A stretch of DNA of 60,092 nucleotides from Deltaproteobacteria bacterium (GCA_029933075.1 JAOZOW010000004.1:1-60092); one strand, 5' to 3'. Shown: positions 14,963 to 23,890, counted from the stretch's first letter. The notes: generated by a model not told the origin, from the sequence alone. Made by a program: numbers and translations.

Positions 14963-15700
14963 ATGGGCGATAGGATAGAGGAAAAATATTTGCGGCCTAC
15001 ACGGATTATCGACAGCGATCACAGCTCCATCGTTGAATTCGCCGAGGAGACCGTCGGCGACAGTAAGGATCCGGTGAAGCAGGCCGTAAGGCTCTATTAT
15101 GCGGTCAGAGACGGTATTTGGTACGACCCCTACTACCCTTTCTATAGACCGGAGCACTACCGGGCCAGCAATATACTTAAAAGCCGCCGCGGTTACTGCG
15201 TATGCAAGGCCTCGCTCCTGTGCGCCCTTGGAAGGGCCTGCGGGATCCCGTCACGCCTGGGATTTGCCGACGTCAAAAACCACCTGGCCACAAAGCAACT
15301 GATCGAATTTCTCGGCTCCGATCTCTTTGTTTTTCATGGCTTTGTGGAGTTTTATCTCAACGGCAAGTGGGTGAAGGCCACACCCGCCTTCAATGCGGAG
15401 CTTTGCCGGAGGCATCGAGTTGCGCCCCTGGAATTTGACGGTCGGAAGGATTCCGTTTTTCAGCCTTACAACCTGGAGAAAAAGCAATTCATGGAATACG
15501 TTGCGGACCACGGCACCTATGCGGATGTCCCGGTGGATCTCATTTTGGCCGCGTGGGAGAGAACTTACGGAAAAGAGAGGGTCAGACAGTGGATCCGGCT
15601 CCATGAAAAGGCAGGAGGAAAATCGATCCGCAATTTTTCCAGTGAAGAAATATTGACAAACTTGGCCCCTGCGGGAAAAGGCTCCAATAAAAAGGATTAG
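14963..15700 (+). CDS. Transglutaminase-like domain protein
   Basis: 245 aa. The transglutaminase/cysteine protease-like core shows the Cys in SRRGYCVCKASLLCALGRA (about residues 75-92) and the His in FVFHGFVEFYLNGKWVKATP (about 120-138). The usual third residue (Asp) seems to be replaced in the ATPAFN segment, so catalysis is not assured. Proteins of this type are often annotated as transglutaminase family and may act as peptidases, amidases or scaffolds. Start ATG at 14963 with GGGGGGAG 3 nt upstream. The gene converges on the methyltransferase gene with a 4-bp 3' overlap. No signal peptide is visible, so it is probably cytoplasmic. Confidence 0.75.
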   Translation: MGDRIEEKYLRPTRIIDSDHSSIVEFAEETVGDSKDPVKQAVRLYYAVRDGIWYDPYYPFYRPEHYRASNILKSRRGYCVCKASLLCALGRACGIPSRLGFADVKNHLATKQLIEFLGSDLFVFHGFVEFYLNGKWVKATPAFNAELCRRHRVAPLEFDGRKDSVFQPYNLEKKQFMEYVADHGTYADVPVDLILAAWERTYGKERVRQWIRLHEKAGGKSIRNFSSEEILTNLAPAGKGSNKKD

Positions 15701-16689
15701 CGAACCCCCATCATTATCCCGGAGTCATTGGGCCCTCTGAAAGGCAAGCGCTTCACATCATTGAGCCCGGCTTCGAGAAGCATCTCCTCCACCTCCTTTT
15801 CCGAATATGCCCTTCCATCATCCGTATTTACCAGCATATTCAAAGAGAAAAGGGCCGGAAACAGGGGGCCGTCGCGGGTTTCATTGAGGAAAAAATCGTG
15901 GATCAGGAGCAGACCTCCCGGCAGCAGGGCATTGACGGTCTTTTCTATGATGAGGCGACATGCCTCTGGGCCCACGCTGTGGAGGATATGGGAGAGCCAG
16001 GCCACATCATATTGACCTCCAATATCATCCTTGAGGTAGTCGCCTGCCACAAAGCTGATTCTCTGGGACAGGCCGAACCTTTCGATGGTCTTCCTTGCAA
16101 AGGGCTCGGTGGTGGGGAGGTCAAATACCGTGGCCTTGAGCTGCGGGTTCTCACGGCAGAAGTGGATGGCATAAGTGCCCGGACCGCCTCCCAGGTCCAG
16201 CAGGTGCCGCCGTGTTGAAAGATCCAGTTGCGATGCAAGCAGGGGCGCGATCCCACTGGCGATATTGAACATTCCCATCAGAAAGGCCGCCCTTTCCTCC
16301 TCCTCCCTCGGGCCCTTCTCTCGGACCGGGCTGCCGCTTTTTACCGCTTCGGCAAGCCGTGCCCAGGCATTCACCAGATGATGGTGATGCATCACCATGT
16401 GGCCCACGAACCGGGGTGAGTCTTTTACCAGGAGTGATCTGGCAGCCCCGGTATTGGCATACCGCTCACGCTCTTTTCTGAGAAGCCCCATTGCCACAAG
16501 GCCGTCAAGGAGCATCACCACCCCCCTCAAGTCCACGCCAAGCTGCTCGGCCACCTCCTCCGCAGTCATCTCACGGTGGCCTATCAAGGTGAACAGATCC
16601 AGGACAACGGCGGCATGGAGCGTAAAACCCTCCCAGTAACCTCCCGATACCTCCAGCAGCCTTCCTGCTGTCCATTCCCGGGTGTCCAT
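15697..16689 (-). CDS. SAM-dependent O-methyltransferase (dimerisation domain plus class I fold)
   Basis: 330 aa. The N-terminal winged-helix dimerisation domain (HREMTAEEVAEQLGVDLRGV, about residues 37-56) is followed by the class I SAM-binding motif HLLDLGGGPGTYAIHF near 165 and a family-typical LLPGGLLLIHDF segment. It resembles bacterial members of the acetylserotonin or hydroxyneurosporene O-methyltransferase group. An HHHH run near residue 104 (HMVMHHHHLVNAW) is unusual but lies where the family has its substrate-lid helix. The ATG overlaps the stop of the 45-aa gene upstream (TGATG), indicating coupled translation. The acceptor is unknown; phenolic methylation would fit an aromatic-degrading host but is not shown. 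Confidence 0.8.
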   Translation of the reverse strand: MDTREWTAGRLLEVSGGYWEGFTLHAAVVLDLFTLIGHREMTAEEVAEQLGVDLRGVVMLLDGLVAMGLLRKERERYANTGAARSLLVKDSPRFVGHMVMHHHHLVNAWARLAEAVKSGSPVREKGPREEEERAAFLMGMFNIASGIAPLLASQLDLSTRRHLLDLGGGPGTYAIHFCRENPQLKATVFDLPTTEPFARKTIERFGLSQRISFVAGDYLKDDIGGQYDVAWLSHILHSVGPEACRLIIEKTVNALLPGGLLLIHDFFLNETRDGPLFPALFSLNMLVNTDDGRAYSEKEVEEMLLEAGLNDVKRLPFRGPNDSGIMMGVR

Positions 16690-16826
16690 CAGCCCTCATC
16701 CAGCCTGCTTCTCACACAGGCCACAAGCGTTTGAAGTTCATCCTCTTTCAGTTGCTTCAAAAAGCTCAAATCCGTGTCCGTCTCAAGGAGTTTCTGTAAA
16801 ATCTGAATAAGTTCTTGCTTTTTCAT
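16689..16826 (-). CDS. Small 45-aa protein translationally coupled to the methyltransferase
   Basis: 45 aa, beginning MKKQELIQILQKLLETDTDL and ending in RSRLDEG. It is predicted to be one helical hairpin with a Leu-rich face (L-Q-K-L-L, then F-L-K-Q-L-K). No family is recognised. The TGA stop shares bases with the methyltransferase ATG, and an AGGT lies 5 nt upstream of its own ATG. The leucine spacing and tight coupling support a real gene, perhaps a partner subunit or a translational regulator of the methyltransferase. Confidence 0.6.
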   Translation of the reverse strand: MKKQELIQILQKLLETDTDLSFLKQLKEDELQTLVACVRSRLDEG

Positions 16827-16924
16827 GGCTACCTATCTCACTAAACCACTGCCCGCTGAAGCAAGCAGATTCCCATAACGCCTGAAAGTGGTTCATTTCC
16901 GCACTCTGCGGTTTTTCTTCCTGT

Positions 16925-17098
16925 CTACATCTCCGCCTGATGAATCATGACTTCAAGCTCGGTGATGCGTTTTTCGATCTGCGCAACGCGCTTTTCGATT
17001 TCCATTACGACCTCGTGGATATTTTTCAGGGCCGCTGATAACGCCTTGTGATCCGAAGGGTCCTCGGCCGCTGAAAGGATTTTTTGGGTGTCATACAT
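16925..17098 (-). CDS. 57-aa coiled-coil mini-protein
   Basis: 57 aa starting MYDTQKILSA. The C-terminal half (VVMEIEKRVAQIEKRITELE) is a clear heptad-type coiled coil. A strong AGGAGG sits 9 nt before the ATG at 17098, so translation is likely. It lies 98 bp upstream of the 45-aa gene on the same strand and probably starts the mini-operon that ends with the methyltransferase. Function unknown; an oligomerisation or scaffold role is suggested by the coiled coil. Confidence 0.6.
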   Translation of the reverse strand: MYDTQKILSAAEDPSDHKALSAALKNIHEVVMEIEKRVAQIEKRITELEVMIHQAEM

Positions 17099-17236
17099 AA
17101 CTTGCGATCCTCCTTGTCGACTTTTTGGCCCTTGCCTCTCTGCACCCCGTCCCCCACCAAAAAACCCCGCATCTTTAAGGAAAACGGGGTCATGGCGCCC
17201 GGGATACCATGTGTGGGGATCCCACCAGAGGGGAGG

Positions 17237-17629
17237 CTATGGAAACCTGCTCGGGGAGATTTCTCTGCGGCCCAAGAGTTTCCTGGTGAGTTTCTTTACC
17301 AGGGGCGTTCCTCTGGATTCCTGATCGCCCTCTACCGAATCCCGATCTGACGTGTCAGGCCCTTCCGCCTCTTCCAGGGGAACAATGGTATCAATGGGGA
17401 CACCTTTTATCTTTTTAAGGCAATCCTTCAGCGCTTCTTTCTGGGAATCGCCTACACCGAAATATTCCTTTTTCGCCTCTTGAATCAAAAGGTTGGGCAC
17501 CGCCATAAACTTATGGGCAGGTTTTCCCAGCATGGCTTCATATACATCGATGAAGAGGTTTCCTTCGCTTCGAAATATCTTGTACTTGTGGACCCTCGCG
17601 AATATCTCTTCATCATCTATGAGTGACAT
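17237..17629 (-). CDS. Unrecognised 130-aa conserved-looking protein
   Basis: 130 aa. The N-terminal two-thirds looks like a small folded domain (YKIFRSEGNLFIDVYEAML, then KFMAVPNLLIQEAKKEYFG and ALKDCLKKIKG). The C-terminal third is charged and low in hydrophobics, ending RKLLGRREISPSRFP, so is probably flexible. No motif or signal peptide was recognised. It has good codon structure without competing frames. It stands alone between the coiled-coil gene and tRNA-Leu, and I cannot assign a function. Confidence 0.6.
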   Translation of the reverse strand: MSLIDDEEIFARVHKYKIFRSEGNLFIDVYEAMLGKPAHKFMAVPNLLIQEAKKEYFGVGDSQKEALKDCLKKIKGVPIDTIVPLEEAEGPDTSDRDSVEGDQESRGTPLVKKLTRKLLGRREISPSRFP

Positions 17630-17955
17630 GATCCGTCCTCTCGGCCGAGGTTTATTTTCGGGCCCTGCTTTTCTAGGTCAACTTGGAGTCCACCCTTTGA
17701 ACTTTCCTCCAAGCAAAATTGAAGGCATTGCCCATTATTTATCCCCCCTGATGCTTCGCCTCGCAGCCCCGGCTTTATTTATAGGCGTTCAAGATGAAAT
17801 AATCAACCATAAGTCTACCCTGCCTTACCTCCTCCACATTCAGCATCCAGGAGGCAGGCCGAATAATTATAAGGCTCCTGGCAGGTAATCCCACCAAGAG
17901 CCCGAGGAGATAGATATTAAGGGTGATACCGGACTTGCGGAGCCCTTGTTGGCTG
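17630..17955. other. Gap without a supported gene
   Basis: 326 bp between the 130-aa protein gene and the 3' end of tRNA-Leu. The minus-strand frame running into the tRNA has no ribosome binding site and its N-terminus is translated tRNA sequence, so it was not called. No terminator with a T tract was seen behind the tRNA. Confidence 0.5.
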
Positions 17956-18042
17956 TGGTGCCGAAGGGGGGACTCGAACCCCCACGGGCCTGCGCCCACT
18001 AGACCCTGAACCTAGCGCGTCTACCAGTTCCGCCACTTCGGC
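17956..18042 (-). tRNA. tRNA-Leu (CAG)
   Basis: 87 nt including an encoded CCA. Acceptor stem GCCGAAG/CTTCGGC, anticodon loop TTCAGGG giving CAG (reads CUG), long class II variable arm, T-loop GGTTCGAGTCC. A promoter lies 34 bp upstream. Confidence 0.95.
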
Positions 18043-18075
18043 ATTCAAATTGGGTTGATATATTGCTTTTTAATG

Positions 18076-18103
18076 ACTATATTACCTCACCGAAAATTGT
18101 CAA
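18076..18103 (-). promoter_or_regulatory. Sigma-70 promoter of tRNA-Leu
   Basis: TTGACA (18098-18103), 16-nt spacer, TATAGT (18076-18081) on the minus strand; the -10 ends 33 bp before the tRNA 5' end. Confidence 0.7.
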
Positions 18104-18199
18104 TACTCTTTCTCGACTCATTGGCCGGGCCGTTTACACCGGTCATTATATTTCTGTGCCATCCGGTCGCCAGAGGCGGGATGGCTGCGGTTTCTGAAG

Positions 18200-19135
18200 A
18201 TGACTATTATAAAAGACCTCAAACAGCTCAAAAAGCCACTGCGAAACCCGGTGCTAACCATCGGAAACTTTGATGGCGTCCATATGGGACACCTGGCCCT
18301 GTTTCGAATCGTAAAAGAGAAGGCCGCGGCCATGGACGGCACGTCCGTGGTGATGACATTTGAACCTCATCCCATCAAAGTAATGAAGCCCGGCAACGGC
18401 CCTCCCCTTATTACGCCCACCGAGCAAAAGCTCAGATTGATCAATGAGGCGGGAATTGACGTAATCCTATGCATCCCCTTCACAAAGCAATTCGCTGCCA
18501 TCTCCGCGAGGGATTTCGTAAAGGATATTCTCGTGGGCATAATCGGGCTAAAGGCCATCGTGGTGGGTTACGACTATGCCTTTGGGAGGGGGAGGGAGGG
18601 CAACATCGAACTGTTAAGAGAGATGGGCCTCCGGCACGGTTTTCAGGTGTTCGCCATAGAGCCGGTGCACGCAGACAACACACTGGTCTCCAGCACTTCC
18701 ATCCGCAACATGGTCAGGGAAGGGAGACTCTCGGAAGCCAAGAAACTTTTGGGAAGGGACTATCAGATAACAGGCATCGTGGTAAAGGGGAAAAACCGCG
18801 GGGCCAGGCTCCTGGGCTTTCCAACGGCCAATATGGAGCCCGTGGATGAACTCACGCCCAAACCCGGCGTATATGCGGTAAGGGTGCTCATCGATGAGAA
18901 GGCTTACACGGGGCTGACCAATATCGGATACAACCCCACTTTTGGAGATGGTCCCCTCTCGGTGGAGACCCATGTGCTCGATTTTTCCGGTGATCTCCTG
19001 GGAAAGACGATCAGGGTGGATTTTATCAGCAGGCTGAGGGACGAAAAGAGCTTCGATTCAGCAGATGACCTATCAGCGCAAATCCGCAAAGATGTCGAAG
19101 AAGCAAGGCGGGTCTTTTCCAAAGAAGGGACTTGA
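18200..19135 (+). CDS. ribF: Bifunctional riboflavin kinase/FAD synthetase RibF
   Basis: 311 aa, normal length. The N-terminal nucleotidyltransferase (FAD synthetase) domain has TIGNFDGVHMGHLALF (about residues 20-35) and the closing SSTSIRNMVREG. The C-terminal riboflavin kinase domain has GKNRGARLLGFPTANM and YTGLTNIGYNPTFG. It makes FMN and FAD from riboflavin in the cytoplasm, and the many flavoenzymes of this window (hcrB, bamE) would depend on it. It is transcribed alone on the plus strand, converging with hflX 15 bp downstream. ATG at 18200. Confidence 0.96.
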   Translation: MTIIKDLKQLKKPLRNPVLTIGNFDGVHMGHLALFRIVKEKAAAMDGTSVVMTFEPHPIKVMKPGNGPPLITPTEQKLRLINEAGIDVILCIPFTKQFAAISARDFVKDILVGIIGLKAIVVGYDYAFGRGREGNIELLREMGLRHGFQVFAIEPVHADNTLVSSTSIRNMVREGRLSEAKKLLGRDYQITGIVVKGKNRGARLLGFPTANMEPVDELTPKPGVYAVRVLIDEKAYTGLTNIGYNPTFGDGPLSVETHVLDFSGDLLGKTIRVDFISRLRDEKSFDSADDLSAQIRKDVEEARRVFSKEGT

Positions 19136-19150
19136 TCACACACGGGCATT

Positions 19151-20797
19151 TCACGCCCCCATCCCCGCATGCCGATCTTCCGGCCAGATATGGGCCTCGA
19201 TTCGCTCCATCAGTGCTGTAAGGCTGGAGGGGCTCAGTGCAGATACAGCCACTGCGCCCAATTTTGAGGCCAAGGTTTCCGCCGCTCCCTGATTCATGAG
19301 ATCCGACTTATTGAGCACCAAAATGGTCGGGACTCGAGCCAGGCCCAACCCGAGAAGGATCTTCTCCACCGCCCTGATATGCTCCTCCATGCGGGGGCTT
19401 GCCCCGTCCACCACATGGAGCAACAGGTCCGCATCATGAAGCTCCTCCAGGGTGGCCTCAAAGGCTTCCATGAGGCTGGCCGGCAGATCCCTGATAAACC
19501 CCACCGTATCCGTTACGATTGCCTCTCTTTCCCTGGGGAACCGCAGGCGCCTGCTGCTGGGATCCAGGGTCTCGAACAGCCGATCCCTGGTCCCCACCCG
19601 GCTGTTGGTAAGCGTGTTGAGCAGGGTGGATTTCCCGGCATTGGTATACCCCACGATGGAGATCACGGGCAACCGCTTCTGGTTCCTCAGGCGCCGCCTA
19701 CCTCCCCTTTGGCGTCTTATTTGTGCAAGCTCCCGGTTCAGCCTTGAGATCCGCTCCCTGACCCGGCGCCTGTTGATCTCGAGCTTGGTTTCCCCGGGCC
19801 CTCTTCCCCCGATCCCCCCGGTCAGGCGGGACATGGCCGTATTCTTGGTGGCAAGTCTGGGGAGCAGATACTTCAGTTGCGCCAGCTCCACCTGGATTTT
19901 TCCCTCTCTGGTCACGGCGCGGCGGGCAAAGATGTCAAGGATCAGCTGGCTTCGGTCAATGATCTTCAACTCCGTGAAATCCGTGAGGCTCTTCACCTGG
20001 ACCGGGCTCAGTTCGTTGTTGAAAATCATCAGGTTCGATCCGGTCTGCAAACAGCGCAGGACCAGTTCCCCCAGCTTTCCCCTGCCGATAAGAAACCGCG
20101 GGTCCCTCTTCTTGACATGCTGAACAATGCTGTCCACCACCTCGATATCGTCCGACCGGGCAAGGGCCTCCAGCTCACGCATGGCCTTTCTTTCCCGCCA
20201 TACAGGACCTGCGGCAACCCCCACAAGCAGTGCACGGTCCTTTCTCTCCACCAAAGGGTTTGCCCGGAGCCGGGCCAGCTCTTCTTCAAGGGAATGAATC
20301 ATCCGGGCGAAATCCACCTGTAATTGCCCGATATCAGGGACCCTGTTGACAATCCATCCCCTCCCGTTCCTGTTGGCAGGCAATATATTGGCATACTGGA
20401 TGGCGCCTGGGATTCCGCTTTCATTCACCTGTACCGCGGCCATGAGGTCAAGACCGAGCAGGACCAGGTCGCTGATATCCTCTTCCGATAGCGGCTCCGC
20501 ATTCAGGTGTGTATGAACGCAGCGCAGCCCCCTGAGGCGAGCCTCACCAGGCCTGTACCCGTCAAGCTCTGGAATCCATATTCGCTGATGGTTGCCCACG
20601 ATCACATGGGCCACCTCGCCCTTACGAGTAACCAGCAAGCCCACCTGTCGCTTGATCTCGCGGGAAATGGCCGCAATCTGTCGGATCAGTTCGCGTGAAA
20701 TGATCTCGCTCGGGGGGATCTTTCGGCGGTATAGTTTTTGGAGTCTCTTTTGCTGGCTGGCCTTCAGGCCACTGGTTTTCCCATATACTTTTTCGAT
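19151..20797 (-). CDS. hflX: GTPase HflX with a non-canonical start codon
   Basis: 548 aa if started at ATC (20797-20795), or one codon more at the adjacent ATT (20800). The nearest conventional start is a GTG at 20644, which would delete about 50 residues that clearly belong to the family (EKVYGKTSGLKASQQKRLQK and beyond). An in-frame TGA lies at 20807-20809, and only GGT, AAT, ATT and ATC stand between it and the conserved sequence. GAGG (20805-20808) is 7 nt from ATC and 4 nt from ATT. The HflX N-domain is followed by the GTPase domain with GYTNAGKSTLLN (P-loop), DTVGFIRDLP (G3) and NKSD (G4). It is a ribosome-associated, stress-linked GTPase that splits or rescues ribosomes. Last gene of the rpsF operon. 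Confidence 0.9.
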   Translation of the reverse strand: MEKVYGKTSGLKASQQKRLQKLYRRKIPPSEIISRELIRQIAAISREIKRQVGLLVTRKGEVAHVIVGNHQRIWIPELDGYRPGEARLRGLRCVHTHLNAEPLSEEDISDLVLLGLDLMAAVQVNESGIPGAIQYANILPANRNGRGWIVNRVPDIGQLQVDFARMIHSLEEELARLRANPLVERKDRALLVGVAAGPVWRERKAMRELEALARSDDIEVVDSIVQHVKKRDPRFLIGRGKLGELVLRCLQTGSNLMIFNNELSPVQVKSLTDFTELKIIDRSQLILDIFARRAVTREGKIQVELAQLKYLLPRLATKNTAMSRLTGGIGGRGPGETKLEINRRRVRERISRLNRELAQIRRQRGGRRRLRNQKRLPVISIVGYTNAGKSTLLNTLTNSRVGTRDRLFETLDPSSRRLRFPREREAIVTDTVGFIRDLPASLMEAFEATLEELHDADLLLHVVDGASPRMEEHIRAVEKILLGLGLARVPTILVLNKSDLMNQGAAETLASKLGAVAVSALSPSSLTALMERIEAHIWPEDRHAGMGA

Positions 20798-20891
20798 AAT
20801 ATTACCTCAAAATAAGTATATATGGATATGCCATGTCCTGAAACAGGCCCGGAAAATCGGCAGAGGGGGGCTCAAAGGCACGGGGCCTCCT

Positions 20892-22256
20892 TCACACGGT
20901 CAGCTCCTGTCCGGTGTAATTCCGGAAGCGGGTCAACTCCTTCTGAAAAGTCAGCTTGAACGGCCCGGTAGGGCCGTTGCGGTGTTTTGCCACATTGATT
21001 TCGGCAATATTTCGGTTTTCTTCCGAGTCGGGGTGATACACTTCGTCCCTGTAAATAAATGCAATAACGTCCGCATCCTGCTCAATGGCGCCGCTCTCCC
21101 TCAAGTCCGCCAACTGGGGTTTTTTGTTAGGCCGGTCTTCCACTTTCCTGTTCAGCTGGGATATGGCCACGACCGGCACATTGAGGTCCTTCGCCATAGC
21201 CTTAAGGGATCTTGAAATCTCGGAAATCTCCAGCTGCCGCGACTCTGCCGATCTTCTGCCCTGAATCAGCTGCAGATAATCGACAATCACAAGGCACAGA
21301 TCCTGCTTTTTCTTCAGCCTCCTGCACTTGGCCTTCATCTCCAGCACGGTGATACTGGAACTATCGTCTATAAAAATAGGCAGCTCCGCTAACCGATTAG
21401 CGGATTCCGTCAAAAGCCCCCATTCGTTGTCCCGGATGAAACCGGTCCTCAACTTGGAGGCATTGATCCCGGAATCAAAGCCCAACAGCCTGATTCCCAG
21501 CTGCGGTTTGGACATCTCCAGGGAGAATACTGCCACCGCCTTGCCGGTCTTGCGAGCTGCATTGTACCCTATATTTAGGGCCAAGGCGGTTTTTCCCATG
21601 CTGGGTCTCCCTGCGATAATGATCAGGTCCGATGGCTGGAGGCCGGCGGTCAGGCGATCAAAATCGTCAAATCCCGTGGGGATACCCGTTACATATCCCT
21701 CGAGTTCTGCCGCGCTCTCCAGTTGTTTGAAACTACCGGTGATTACCTCCTTGAGACTCTCGAATCCCTCTCGAACCTGTTCCTCTGCGATATCGAAGAT
21801 GGACTGCTCGGCCAGCTCAAGGAGCTCCTCGGTATCCCCCCAGTCCTGGAAGCAGGACTCGGATATGCTGGAACACCTTGCAATCAATTTTCTCCGGACG
21901 GAAAGGCCCTTTACAATTTCAGCATGATAACCGATTCCGGCGGAGGTGGAAACACTGTCTACCAGGGTGGCCAGGTAGTCGGTCCCGCCGATTTTCTCCA
22001 GGAGATCCATCTCCTTGAGGATCTGAGAGAGGGTGACGATATCAATGGCCTCACCCCGATCGTACAACTCCACCATTCCTTCATAAAGGGCGGAATGGGC
22101 CTCTCGGTAAAAATCGTCAGGAGACAAGATATCCGTAACTACATTCAGCGCCTCGTTATTTATGAGAATCCCGCCCAGTATGGCCTGTTCCGCCTCGATA
22201 TTGTGCGGGGGGACCTTTAAAGGGGTAGGAGCCGTTTTTTCTTTTACCTGGGCCAA
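20892..22256 (-). CDS. dnaB: Replicative DNA helicase DnaB
   Basis: 454 aa. The N-terminal DnaB domain (HNIEAEQAILGGILI) is followed by the RecA-like helicase core with Walker A GRPSMGKTALALN near residue 200, Walker B VIVDYLQL, and DLRESGAIEQDADVI. It is the hexameric helicase that opens the fork and binds primase DnaG (also in this window). Start chosen as TTG at 22256 because GAGG lies 8 nt upstream; an upstream in-frame TTG (22289) would add an uncharacteristic leader. It lies downstream of rplI on the same strand, the common rplI-dnaB arrangement. No intein is present. Confidence 0.95.
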   Translation of the reverse strand: MAQVKEKTAPTPLKVPPHNIEAEQAILGGILINNEALNVVTDILSPDDFYREAHSALYEGMVELYDRGEAIDIVTLSQILKEMDLLEKIGGTDYLATLVDSVSTSAGIGYHAEIVKGLSVRRKLIARCSSISESCFQDWGDTEELLELAEQSIFDIAEEQVREGFESLKEVITGSFKQLESAAELEGYVTGIPTGFDDFDRLTAGLQPSDLIIIAGRPSMGKTALALNIGYNAARKTGKAVAVFSLEMSKPQLGIRLLGFDSGINASKLRTGFIRDNEWGLLTESANRLAELPIFIDDSSSITVLEMKAKCRRLKKKQDLCLVIVDYLQLIQGRRSAESRQLEISEISRSLKAMAKDLNVPVVAISQLNRKVEDRPNKKPQLADLRESGAIEQDADVIAFIYRDEVYHPDSEENRNIAEINVAKHRNGPTGPFKLTFQKELTRFRNYTGQELTV

Positions 22257-22359
22257 TGCGTCATCCTCACAAACCACCGACAGGAACAATGGGACCTGCC
22301 ATAAACGCCCCGTTCAACAGAAATATCGCACATCAGCAAACCAAAGGGATGCGCCGCGG

Positions 22360-22824
22360 TCAGGCGCTTTCCTCTGTTTGCTTCTCCGGGTTGACCACTA
22401 CCTTCAGCACGGCCGTAACCTCAGGATACACCTTGACCGGGACCTCAAAGTCTCCCAAGGTCTTTATGGGCCTCGGAAGCTCGATCTTTCGCCGATCAAT
22501 CATAAGCCCCTGCTTTTCAAGTTCCGAGGCAATGTCCATGCTGGTCACAGAGCCGTAGAGCTTTCCCTCTTCGCCCGCCTTTTGGGTAAAGGCAAGCACT
22601 GTATCTTCAAGTCGCTCTTTGAGCTTTTCCGCCTCTTCCCTGGCCTTGATCTTCCTGGACTCTATCTTCTTCCTAATCAATTCCAAGGACTTGAGGTTCT
22701 TCGGGGTGGCTTCAAGGGCCATACCCTTGGGAATAAGAAAATTGCGGGCATATCCTCTGGCGACCTTGACGATGTCTCCCTCGAAACCAAGGCCGTCCAC
22801 ATCCTGTCTCAAAATGATTTCCAT
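22360..22824 (-). CDS. rplI: 50S ribosomal protein L9
   Basis: 154 aa. The N-terminal RNA-binding domain MEIILRQDVDGLGFEGDIVK and ARNFLIPKGMALEATPKN are characteristic. A long central helix (EEAEKLKERLEDTV) and a C-terminal domain that binds the L1 stalk base of 23S rRNA follow. It sits between the DUF2232 gene and dnaB in the rpsF operon. Confidence 0.97.
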   Translation of the reverse strand: MEIILRQDVDGLGFEGDIVKVARGYARNFLIPKGMALEATPKNLKSLELIRKKIESRKIKAREEAEKLKERLEDTVLAFTQKAGEEGKLYGSVTSMDIASELEKQGLMIDRRKIELPRPIKTLGDFEVPVKVYPEVTAVLKVVVNPEKQTEESA

Positions 22825-22951
22825 CCGTCTCCTTCCTCCATCACAAAATCACATTCCCCCAGGCTTTAGTGGTACTGTCCCGCCCTGAACGGAGCCGAAG
22901 GGACTATTTAAGATCTTAACCTCTACCTCGATCAACCTGCAAGATAAAAAA

Positions 22952-23890
22952 TCAGATCGCACTCTTTGGCCTAATTTTTCTAAAATCGATCCATTGATCA
23001 AAAACTCCGGCCAGTGCCAGCACAACCAGTAGAACCTGCTGGATAAATATTAAGAAATAGATTCCAGCCCTTATCCAGGTGGAAACATGATATTTGTTCA
23101 GGAAAAATGCCACAATGGACATGCCATGGAAAACATAGGCAGCCATAATGATGATCATGGCGTTGATGGCGATCCAACGGATATCCCCGGATGTAAGCAA
23201 TATGAGAAAACCCGACCCAATCAGCCCCCAGACCAGGCCGTCCGGCGCCTGCCATCGGCCCAAATTCACGAAATGAGGATAGGGCAGGTCCCCAATACGA
23301 AACAGCGGCCTTGCCAAAATCACATTAAGCCAGACCGCAAACCCTACACCCACGACCATAAGGGAGAGATAGATCTTGGAAATGGTATAAACGAACCTGT
23401 TCCCATAGGCCTGGAATTCGGCCATTTTCTCGGGAGGCATCCCCATGTCTTCATAGGCCTTCAAGGCCGCTTTCAAGTGACTCTGCAAGTACTGAAGAAT
23501 CATTTCCAACGGCCCCATCTGCCTGGACAGGGCAATAAAAAAGAGCACTACAAAGCCAAGGAACAGCATTATAAGCATCCCTAACACAATTGTCTGCCCT
23601 AAGCTGAATCCTCTCCTGAACAGTTGGGAAAGGGCCAGGCCCAGTAGGCCCAATTCTGTGCCGAGAAGAAGATTGTGAGGGCGCCCCGCCATAATTGACA
23701 GGAGCCCAAAGGCCAGGACGGCCATGCCCACAAGTTTTGCGCCCTCGGAGAACCCCAACTTGGTTGAATAGTAAAGGAAGGGAAGCGGGGTCAGCAGGCC
23801 GATAATGGGTCCTGCAATTGGTATCCACGAAGAGGCCAAAAGGAGAAATGTGGCCGAACCCACACACCCCAGTACATCTCTCATTTCCAT
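22952..23890 (-). CDS. DUF2232 (YybS-like) integral membrane protein
   Basis: 312 aa, with about eight hydrophobic segments including ATFLLLASSWIPIAGPIIGL, IVLGMLIMLFLGFVVLFFIA and YFLIFIQQVLLVVLALAGVF. The family is a predicted inner-membrane protein (YybS-like) repeatedly found between rpsR and rplI in Gram-negative anaerobes and Firmicutes. Its function is unknown; structural similarity to transporter S-components has been proposed for parts of the family. Here it is downstream of rpsR and upstream of rplI in the same orientation, so it is a member of the ribosomal operon. Confidence 0.8.
   Translation of the reverse strand: MEMRDVLGCVGSATFLLLASSWIPIAGPIIGLLTPLPFLYYSTKLGFSEGAKLVGMAVLAFGLLSIMAGRPHNLLLGTELGLLGLALSQLFRRGFSLGQTIVLGMLIMLFLGFVVLFFIALSRQMGPLEMILQYLQSHLKAALKAYEDMGMPPEKMAEFQAYGNRFVYTISKIYLSLMVVGVGFAVWLNVILARPLFRIGDLPYPHFVNLGRWQAPDGLVWGLIGSGFLILLTSGDIRWIAINAMIIIMAAYVFHGMSIVAFFLNKYHVSTWIRAGIYFLIFIQQVLLVVLALAGVFDQWIDFRKIRPKSAI

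Noticed and set aside
17775-17999. 74-aa frame on the minus strand
   Set aside because: Its N-terminus is translated tRNA-Leu and no ribosome binding site is present.
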